A stretch of DNA of 27,028 nucleotides from JAIVGV01 sp035295985 (GTDB lineage Bacteria > Acidobacteriota > Blastocatellia > Pyrinomonadales > Pyrinomonadaceae), in NCBI GenBank assembly GCA_035295985.1, contig DATHBT010000201.1, positions 1-27,028 on the forward strand. The letters run 5' to 3'. Below the pieces are notes generated by a model. The model did no database searches. It saw nothing but the letters and a program-made list of their open reading frames with translations, and was not told where the DNA came from. Positions 21,715-27,028 of this stretch are shown here, in pieces (the stretch's first letter is position 1; each line of letters opens with the position of its first letter). A program made the translations under genes and the position numbers.

Positions 21715-22288
21715 TCTTGAAAAGCTCCTCGTTGTAGAAGGGCGCGAACGCCGCGACGAGCGCCGACTCGAAGCTCTGCGCGCGCGTGAGCAACTCCTTC
21801 GAGATGACGCCCCATGCGCCTTGGCGGCTGCGCACGTCGCGCTCCCCCGCGACCTCGTCGATCACGTCGCCCAGCTCGCGCCGGCCCACGACGACGCGCC
21901 GCACGATCTCTTCGGGGACGCCGACCGAGGGGCTGACGCCGAAGTGGCCCCGCCGCCCGTCGGTCGCGTAGGCCCAGCCTTGCAGGAAGGTGTGGCGGCG
22001 GCCGTCGAGCGTGACACAGTGGAAGCCGCCTTCGAGTCCGACGTACAGGTCGGCAGTCTCGCCCTCCGAGAGCAGCAACTCGCGCACGGCCTCGGCGCGG
22101 GAGCGCGCGCCGCGCATCAGTTGGTAGTCCGTGAGCGGCATCGCGGGCGCGTCCGCCACGACCTCGCGGGCGACGACCTCGGCGTTCTGCCACGCGGGCT
22201 GGACGGTCGCGACGCGCGCGCAGGCGGCGCGCACGGCCAGCAGCTTGGCCGTGCGGACTGTGCCGACGGCGATCCTCAGAGTCTTCAT
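21707..22288 (-). CDS. yjjX: Non-canonical purine NTP phosphatase (DUF84, YjjX-like)
   Basis: The 193-residue protein matches the YjjX/ITPase-like family, which hydrolyses inosine and xanthosine triphosphates to keep damaged bases out of nucleic acid. Recognisable segments are LRIAVGTVRTAKLLAVRAAC at the N-terminus, PLTDYQLMRGARSRAEA, DLYVGLEGGFH, and GVPEEIVRRVVVGRRELGDV. The ATG at 22288 fits the family N-terminus; an upstream in-frame alternative lies within a few bases of the promoter -10 box at 22364-22369 and is unlikely. The last codons, Ser-Tyr-stop (AGC TAT TAG), are part of the AGCTGTT-family repeat, so the C-terminus is set by the element. Confidence 0.9.
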   Translation of the reverse strand: MKTLRIAVGTVRTAKLLAVRAACARVATVQPAWQNAEVVAREVVADAPAMPLTDYQLMRGARSRAEAVRELLLSEGETADLYVGLEGGFHCVTLDGRRHTFLQGWAYATDGRRGHFGVSPSVGVPEEIVRRVVVGRRELGDVIDEVAGERDVRSRQGAWGVISKELLTRAQSFESALVAAFAPFYNEELFKSY

Positions 22289-22363
22289 CTGACGGGGAGC
22301 TGTCGCGAGTTCGCCGGGGCGAGTCGCACGCGCCGGACACGGCCCGCGCGTGCGTCGGCGCAA

Positions 22364-22391
22364 ACTATAGCAACTCCCGCTGCACTGTCAA
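22364..22391 (-). promoter_or_regulatory. Strong sigma70-like promoter for yjjX
   Basis: On the reverse strand TTGACA (22386-22391) and TATAGT (22364-22369) are 16 bases apart, and TGC immediately precedes the -10 box (extended -10). The transcript would start near 22357, about 70 bases before the ATG at 22288. Confidence 0.65.
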
Positions 22392-22419
22392 AGAGCGCCT
22401 CCCGCGCGAGCCGGACGAA

Positions 22420-22565
22420 TGAGTGGTGTCCTAATTTGTTTGTCCTCTGTGCCCCCTCTATGCTCTCCGTGCCTCCGTGGTGAGTGGGGGTGATCAGCAC
22501 TCACCACGGAGACACAGAGGACGCGGAGGGGGCACGGAGTAAAGCCGAAATCAGGACACTACTGA
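22420..22565. repeat. Palindromic element, CTCCGTGG family
   Basis: A perfect 14-base inner stem (22473-22486 and 22498-22511, CTCCGTGGTGAGTG) extends outward as a long imperfect palindrome. Its arms contain CTCTGTGCCCCCTC and its inverted counterpart near 22530. The outer ends are GTGTCCT (22426-22432) and AGGACAC (22553-22559). Units are about 8-9 bases. It lies between the divergent yjjX and secreted-protein promoters. The 418-base gap holds this element and two promoters, no gene. Confidence 0.82.
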
Positions 22566-22577
22566 CGATAGAATTCC

Positions 22578-22606
22578 TTGTCGCTCCCGCGGCGGCCTGA
22601 TAACAT
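22578..22606 (+). promoter_or_regulatory. Promoter for the secreted-protein pair
   Basis: TTGTCG (22578-22583) and TAACAT (22601-22606) are 17 bases apart. The leader would be about 95 bases to the ATG at 22707. It begins about 12 bases after the palindromic element. Confidence 0.45.
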
Positions 22607-22706
22607 CGCCGCCGCTCCCGCCGCCCGCGCCCCGACGGACGGCCGACGATTCCCGCGCCTCGCAAGAGTCTTCCCACTCACGTCTCCCGCACCGGAGGTT
22701 CCCGCG

Positions 22707-23618
22707 ATGAAATTTCACACGCTGTCCGCCGCCGCCGTCTGCTGCCTGCTGTTCTGCGCGCCCGCGCTGCGTGGCACGGCAACGTCAACCAACGTCCCGG
22801 CCGCCGCGCAGGATCACTCTTTCGATCCGGGCTGCGAGCTGCCTTTCAAACCCATCCAGAAGAAGCAACCGATTGACGGGCAGTGCCCGAAGGGTGGGCA
22901 CTCGGCCCTCATCGGCGCGAAGCCGGAGCACGTCCTGCAGAACCTCGCCAAGAACAACTTCTGCGCGAAGGGCGACCCCACGCCCGTCAACTACGACGCC
23001 TTCGTCGCCCTGCAGGCGGCCGTCAACGACATGGGCGACAGCCTCAACTGGGGCTCCGGCCAGAAGCTGCCCGCCGACCGCGGCGTCCTCCGAGACCTGA
23101 AGATCAAGGACGGCGCGCGCAGCCTCACCGTCGGCGAGGGATCGAAGGTCGTCTTCGTCGGCTTCGTGTCGGCCTACGAGTTCGCCGACACGCACGGCGG
23201 CGAGGACGTGAACTGCAACCTGAACGGCGCGGAGAACAACGACATCCACCTGACCTTGCGCACCACGCCGGGCCTCATCCTCAAACGCCCCGCCACGCTC
23301 CCCGACCCGCGCTGCAACTCCGTCAGCGCCGAGATCAGCCCCCACTTCCGCCCCGCTGCGTGGGACAGGCTGGCCTCCGCGACCAGCAACGCCGTCTTCA
23401 CCAAGTACCCGCTGCGCATCACCGGCGCGCTCACCTTCGACGCCGAGCACAAGCCCTGCGCCGGCGGCAAGCCCGCCACCGGCAGCCCCGTCCGCATCTC
23501 GGTCTGGGAGATTCACCCCGTCTATGCCGTGGACGTGTGCAAGTTCACCACGCTCGCGCGTTGCAAGGCGACGGACGACTCGGCCTGGACTCCGTTCGAC
23601 AAGTACCAGGCGAGGTGA
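22707..23618 (+). CDS. Secreted protein of unknown function
   Basis: The 303-residue protein has a signal peptide (MKFHTLSAAAVCCLLFCAPA; cleavage probably between residues 25 and 35). The mature part has several cysteines suited to disulfides (DPGCELPF, GQCPKGGHS, GEDVNCNLNG, PRCNSVSAE). It also has beta-strand-rich stretches, including KVVFVGFVSAYEFADTHGG, DIHLTLRTTPG and SVWEIHPVYAVDVC. I do not assign a family. GGAGG at 22694-22698 with 8-base spacing fixes the start, and the promoter at 22578-22606 rules out a start at 22578. It is followed after 40 bases by another secreted protein, probably on the same transcript. Confidence 0.85.
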   Translation: MKFHTLSAAAVCCLLFCAPALRGTATSTNVPAAAQDHSFDPGCELPFKPIQKKQPIDGQCPKGGHSALIGAKPEHVLQNLAKNNFCAKGDPTPVNYDAFVALQAAVNDMGDSLNWGSGQKLPADRGVLRDLKIKDGARSLTVGEGSKVVFVGFVSAYEFADTHGGEDVNCNLNGAENNDIHLTLRTTPGLILKRPATLPDPRCNSVSAEISPHFRPAAWDRLASATSNAVFTKYPLRITGALTFDAEHKPCAGGKPATGSPVRISVWEIHPVYAVDVCKFTTLARCKATDDSAWTPFDKYQAR

Positions 23619-23658
23619 CGCCCACGAGTTGCTTCCACCGTTTTAGGGGGTTACGAAA

Positions 23659-24282
23659 ATGATCTCGACCCTGCCGAAGTCGCGCGTACTCCGGCTCGCC
23701 TCTCTGCTGCTCTTGGTTGTGCCCTGTCCGGTTGCCGCGCAGGGGCGCGAGAGGATCATCGACTGGTTCAGGAGGGACGACGCCCCCGGGCAGGCGCTAA
23801 CGCAAGACAAATACGGCAAGACCATCACGACCGACCTCATGGCTTTGGAGATCGTCGCCGTCTCCGTGGGCGGGAAACGCATCACGCCCGGCCAGCCTTT
23901 CGCCGCCGGCGACGACTGGATGAAGGACTTGCGGGTGCGAGCCAGGAACATTTCGCCGAAGCCCATCGCCCGCGTGAGCCTCACCTTCCATCTCCCTGAG
24001 GCCAAGCACGGCGATGCCTTTCTCGCCGTCAGTCTCCGCTTCGGTAAAGGGGTAGGCCCGTGCGTGGATGGGGGAGAGCCGGAGGTCGCCATGCCCGGCG
24101 AGGAGTTTGATTTGATCTACAGGAAGACGGATTACGAGTTTGGACGGCAGTGGATCGCTGACTTGACCGGCGTGACGAGCATCCGCCGCGCAGACATAGA
24201 ATCAGTCAGGCTGATCTTCGACGACTGCGTGCACTGGGGACTCTCACTGACCCGCGGGAACGCGCGACCCGCCGCCCGCTGA
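23659..24282 (+). CDS. Small secreted protein of unknown function
   Basis: The 207-residue protein has a signal peptide (LASLLLLVVPCPVAAQ, cleavage near residue 27). The mature part is beta-rich, with LRVRARNISPKPIARVSLTF in the middle, as in immunoglobulin-like or DUF-type periplasmic domains. Two cysteines late in the chain (GPCVDGG and DDCVHWG) could pair. No family is recognised. A GGGGG stretch lies 8 bases before the ATG. It lies 40 bases after another secreted protein on the same strand. Confidence 0.8.
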   Translation: MISTLPKSRVLRLASLLLLVVPCPVAAQGRERIIDWFRRDDAPGQALTQDKYGKTITTDLMALEIVAVSVGGKRITPGQPFAAGDDWMKDLRVRARNISPKPIARVSLTFHLPEAKHGDAFLAVSLRFGKGVGPCVDGGEPEVAMPGEEFDLIYRKTDYEFGRQWIADLTGVTSIRRADIESVRLIFDDCVHWGLSLTRGNARPAAR

Positions 24283-24321
24283 TCGCGCACAACGGAAGAG
24301 TCACACTGTTATTAGCCCTGC

Positions 24322-24351
24322 TTGACTTCGCTGCCCGCCGCTTGCTGTAAT
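24322..24351 (+). promoter_or_regulatory. Sigma70-like promoter for the LeuA-like/M20 pair
   Basis: TTGACT (24322-24327) and TGTAAT (24346-24351) are 18 bases apart, and TGC precedes the -10 box. The transcript would start near 24358, about 60 bases before the GTG start. Confidence 0.6.
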
Positions 24352-24418
24352 CCTCAGTAACGACAACACGCCCGAAGCAGCGCGAAGTCTCCCCGCACAA
24401 ACGGAGGTTTAAGGGAAA

Positions 24419-25633
24419 GTGCCAGCGAGCGATCTCATCTACGATTGGAACGCGGTCGAGCCGACGGCCGCGAAGCCGAACCGCCACATCGGCTTCGACG
24501 ACGAGACTTTGCGCGACGGGCTACAGTCGCCCTCGGTCTGCGAGCCGCCCGTCGAGCGCAAGCTCGAACTGCTCCACCTGATGGACGATCTCGGCATCGA
24601 CACGGCCGACATCGGGTTGCCCGGCGCGGGCGGCACTCACGCCGAAGGGGTCGAGCGGCTGGCCCGCGAGATCGTCGAACAGCGTATGCGCATCCGGCCC
24701 AACTGCGCCGCGCGCACGCACCGCAACGACATCAAGCCCATCGCCGACATCTCGCAGCGAGCCGGCATCGCCATCGAAGCCTGCACCTTCATCGGCTCCT
24801 CGCCGGTGCGCTCCTACGCCGAAGGCTGGACGCTCGATCAGCTTTTGAAGCTCACCGAAGAGGCCGTCACCTTCGCCGTCTCCGAGGGGCTGCCCGTTAT
24901 GTTCGTCACCGAGGACACGACGCGCGCCGACCCTGAGACGATCCGCGCGCTCTACACGACTGCCATCCGCGCGGGCGCGCGGGCGGTGTGCGTCTGCGAC
25001 ACGGTCGGGCATTCGACGCCCGACGGCTCGCGCGCCGTCGTCCGCTTCGTCAAAAGGATCATCGAGGAGCAGGGCGAAGCCGTGCGGCTCGACTGGCACG
25101 GCCACCAGGATCGGGGCCTCGGCGTCATCAACTCGATTGCGGCCATCGAGGGCGGGGCCGATCAGGTTCACGGCTCGGCGCTGGGGGTGGGCGAGCGCGT
25201 CGGCAACACGCCGATGGATCAGTTGCTCGTCAACCTCAAGCTGATGGGCTGGATCGACCACGACCTGTCGAAGCTGCGCGACTACTGCGAGACGGCGGCG
25301 CAGTCGTGCGGCTGGACGATCCCGCTCAACTACCCGGTCTTCGGCCGCGACGCCTTCCGCACCGCCACGGGCGTCCACGCCGCGGCCGTCATCAAGTCGT
25401 TCCGCAAGGGCGACACCGAACTCGCAGACCTCATCTATTCGGGCGTCCCCGCCGGCCAGTTCGGCCTGAAGCAGGTGATCGAGGTCGGCCCGATGAGCGG
25501 CAAGTCGAACGTCATCTACTGGCTCGAATCGCGCGGCCTCGAGGCGACGGACGAGCGCGTCACGCGCATCTACGACCACGCCAAGAGCGCCCGCGGCGTG
25601 CTCAGCGAAGACGAGGTCATGCAGTTGGTCTGA
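24419..25633 (+). CDS. 2-isopropylmalate synthase-like DRE-TIM acyltransferase, short form
   Basis: The 404-residue protein is an HMGL-like TIM-barrel enzyme of the 2-isopropylmalate/homocitrate synthase superfamily, condensing acetyl-CoA with a 2-oxo acid. The signature DETLRDGLQSP carries R32, D33 and Q36. The metal-binding HxH is H227/H229 in LDWHGHQDRGLG, and SALGVGERVGNTPMDQLL follows. The C-terminal LeuA allosteric (leucine-binding) domain is absent: after the barrel there is only a short region with VHAAAVIKSFRKGD. The exact acceptor is therefore uncertain; homocitrate, citramalate or isopropylmalate synthase activity, or a lyase role, are alternatives. The start is GTG at 24419, with GGAGG at 24403-24407. 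The M20 peptidase follows after 33 bases. Confidence 0.9.
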   Translation: MPASDLIYDWNAVEPTAAKPNRHIGFDDETLRDGLQSPSVCEPPVERKLELLHLMDDLGIDTADIGLPGAGGTHAEGVERLAREIVEQRMRIRPNCAARTHRNDIKPIADISQRAGIAIEACTFIGSSPVRSYAEGWTLDQLLKLTEEAVTFAVSEGLPVMFVTEDTTRADPETIRALYTTAIRAGARAVCVCDTVGHSTPDGSRAVVRFVKRIIEEQGEAVRLDWHGHQDRGLGVINSIAAIEGGADQVHGSALGVGERVGNTPMDQLLVNLKLMGWIDHDLSKLRDYCETAAQSCGWTIPLNYPVFGRDAFRTATGVHAAAVIKSFRKGDTELADLIYSGVPAGQFGLKQVIEVGPMSGKSNVIYWLESRGLEATDERVTRIYDHAKSARGVLSEDEVMQLV

Positions 25634-25666
25634 TGAGGGCCGCGCCCGTCTTCCGTGGTCTTACAG

Positions 25667-26905
25667 ATGACAGCCACCGCCGCGGTCTCAGCCGAACAGG
25701 TCGTCAGCGAAATCGCGGCCGACAGTCGTGTGGCGCGCGCTTTTCAGTTTTTCGAGGAGCGAGCCGAGGAGATCACGCGGGAGCACGCCGACGTGTGCGC
25801 GATCCCCGCGCCGCCGTTCGGCGAGCGCGTGCGCGCGGAGTATTTCGCGGCGCTGCTCGAACGCTGCGGCCTCCGCGGAGTGCGGCTCGACGCGGAGGGC
25901 AACTGCGTGGCGCTGCGCCGCGGGCAAAGTCTCCGGCCCCTCCTCGTAGTCAGCGCGCACCTCGACACGGTCTTCCCCGAAGGGACAGATTTCACGGTTC
26001 GGCGCGAGGGGCATAGGATGCTCGCGCCGGGGATAGCGGACGACGGCGCGGGGCTGGCGGCGCTGGCCGCGCTCGCGCGCGCTTTGGAGGAATGCGGGAT
26101 CGAGACCGAGGGGTCGCTGCTCTTCGTCGGGACGGTGGGCGAGGAGGGCGAGGGAGACCTGCGCGGGGCGCGCCATTTGCTCACCGCCGGCGAGTGGGCG
26201 GGGAAGATCGACGTGTTCCTGAGTCTCGACGGGCCGGGAGTAGAGCGCATCACGAACGCTGCGGTCGGATCGCGCCGCTACCGCGCGACTTTCAGGGGCG
26301 CGGGCGGCCATTCGTGGGGCGACTTCGGCGCGGCCAACCCCGTCCACGCGGCCTCGCGTTGCGCCGCGCGGCTCGTCTCATACCCCGCCCCTGTAAGCCC
26401 GCGCACGACCTTCAACGTCGGCCGCATCACGGGCGGCACGGGCGTCAACGTCATCCCGCGCGAGGCGCGGATGGAGGTTGACCTGCGTTCGGAGTCGGCC
26501 GAAGAGCTTCGCCGTCTCGACGCCTTCTTCCGCCGCGCCGCGCGCGAGGCCGCGGCGGACGAGAACGCCGCGCGCCGCGCCGGGACAGCGCCCGTCGAAT
26601 TGGAACTAAAAGTTATCGGCGACCGGCCGAGCGGCCAGACGCCGCCCGGCTCGCCGCTCGTCCTGCTCGCGCAGGCCGCCACCCGCGCCGTCGGGCGCGA
26701 GCCGCGCCTCGACACTTCATCTACCGACTCGAACGTCGCCATCTCGCTCGGCGTCCCGGCCGTCACCGTCGGCGCGGGGGGATCATCCGGCAATTCGCAC
26801 ACGCTCGAAGAGTGGTACGACCCGCGACGCCGCGACCTCGGCCTCAAGCGCGCGCTCCTGCTGGTGCTCGGCGCGGCGGGGCTGCGAAAAGCTGTCAGCT
26901 ATTAG
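25667..26905 (+). CDS. M20-family metallopeptidase/deacylase
   Basis: The 412-residue enzyme is a zinc hydrolase of the M20 (ArgE/DapE/PepT/ACY1) family. The metal-ligand set is H98 with D100 (SAHLDTVF), D125 or D126 (ADDGAG), catalytic E159/E160 (GTVGEEGEG) and a late histidine in SGNSHTLEEW. The dimerisation lid contains RATFRGAGGHSWGDFGAAN. The PepT-like or acetyl-amino-acid deacylase branch is likely; the substrate is not readable. ATG at 25667 is chosen; GTG at 25655 is also in frame, and neither has a good Shine-Dalgarno site. It is 33 bases after the LeuA-like gene. Its last codons, GTC AGC TAT TAG, lie inside the palindromic element that starts at 26890. Confidence 0.9.
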   Translation: MTATAAVSAEQVVSEIAADSRVARAFQFFEERAEEITREHADVCAIPAPPFGERVRAEYFAALLERCGLRGVRLDAEGNCVALRRGQSLRPLLVVSAHLDTVFPEGTDFTVRREGHRMLAPGIADDGAGLAALAALARALEECGIETEGSLLFVGTVGEEGEGDLRGARHLLTAGEWAGKIDVFLSLDGPGVERITNAAVGSRRYRATFRGAGGHSWGDFGAANPVHAASRCAARLVSYPAPVSPRTTFNVGRITGGTGVNVIPREARMEVDLRSESAEELRRLDAFFRRAAREAAADENAARRAGTAPVELELKVIGDRPSGQTPPGSPLVLLAQAATRAVGREPRLDTSSTDSNVAISLGVPAVTVGAGGSSGNSHTLEEWYDPRRRDLGLKRALLLVLGAAGLRKAVSY

Positions 26906-27028
26906 CTGTTAGCTGTTAGCCGGACTGTCGGCACGGCGAGCAGAAACGCGAAGGCGGGAGACGGTCTAATCGTGATCGTCTCCCGCCTTTATGTTTGGCT
27001 AACAGCTAACAGCTAATAGCTGACAGCT
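26890..27028. repeat. Palindromic element, AGCTGTT-heptad family, copy 2, at the window end
   Basis: Perfect 32-base inverted arms (26890-26921 and 26997-27028) are made of 7-base units AGCTGTC, AGCTATT, AGCTGTT, AGCTGTT. The interior carries a separate terminator-like hairpin. The left arm supplies the M20 peptidase stop codon (TAG at 26903-26905). The right arm ends exactly at the window edge. Confidence 0.92.
26951..26989. terminator. Intrinsic-type terminator inside the terminal repeat element
   Basis: AAGGCGGGAGACG (26951-26963) pairs perfectly with CGTCTCCCGCCTT (26977-26989) across a 13-base loop, followed by TATGTTT. Stem strength and trailing T bases fit a Rho-independent terminator for the peptidase transcript. 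Confidence 0.7.

Noticed and set aside
24521..25579. Leftward open frame across the LeuA-like gene
   Set aside because: Antisense shadow; the opposite strand has the DRE-TIM signatures.
1..27028. Insertion sequence or transposase linked to the palindromes
   Set aside because: No reading frame in the window resembles a transposase or recombinase; any mobilising enzyme must be elsewhere.
1..27028. tRNA, rRNA or riboswitch
   Set aside because: No cloverleaf, rRNA stretch or known aptamer pattern was recognised by eye in the intergenic regions.

Overview
This 27 kb window looks like chromosomal DNA of a GC-rich Gram-negative bacterium. My best guess is Acidobacteriota, class Blastocatellia (Pyrinomonadales-like). 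The basis is indirect: strong G/C at third codon positions, lipoproteins with Asn/Ala/Thr linkers, a PEP-CTERM protein, a Tat-exported PLP enzyme, many genes without a clear Shine-Dalgarno site, and dense palindromic intergenic repeats. No rRNA, tRNA, transposase, phage gene or CRISPR array was seen, so the placement is an inference.

Layout. Positions 1-1435 hold a leftward truncated coiled-coil gene and a rightward single-domain response regulator overlapping a small unknown gene; consensus-like divergent promoters lie between them. Positions 1560-7060 are a leftward run: FAD-dependent amino-acid/amine oxidoreductase, Tat-exported class V aminotransferase, DUF3298-type lipoprotein and exported YtcJ-type amidohydrolase. 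Positions 7221-9653 carry galE and a cytochrome P450 rightward, followed by an RHS/YD-repeat relic. A leftward PfkB-family sugar/nucleoside kinase and rightward uvrC with an unusual C-terminal tail follow. Then come a leftward PEP-CTERM protein, a rightward FAD oxidoreductase fused to a Rieske domain, and a possible C-terminal gene relic. From 15986 to 22288 most genes run leftward: a secreted unknown protein, a membrane-anchored unknown protein, an Asn-rich lipoprotein, an ARPP-1-domain protein, thymidine kinase and a DUF84/YjjX nucleotide phosphatase. From 22707 to the end genes run rightward: two secreted unknown proteins, a short 2-isopropylmalate-synthase-like enzyme and an M20 peptidase.

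Working together: the 1.5-7 kb run and the 24-27 kb pair suggest amino-acid, amide and peptide catabolism. tdk, yjjX and uvrC are nucleotide and DNA maintenance genes.

The most striking content is not a protein. At least seven long palindromic elements from five sequence families sit between genes. In three families (five copies) the arms are degenerate tandem arrays of 7-base units. Seven gene 3' ends lie inside or within about 12 bases of an element, and in two genes the element supplies the stop codon. No mobilising enzyme is present in the window. This shared architecture and its attachment to stop codons is the best candidate here for an under-described system.
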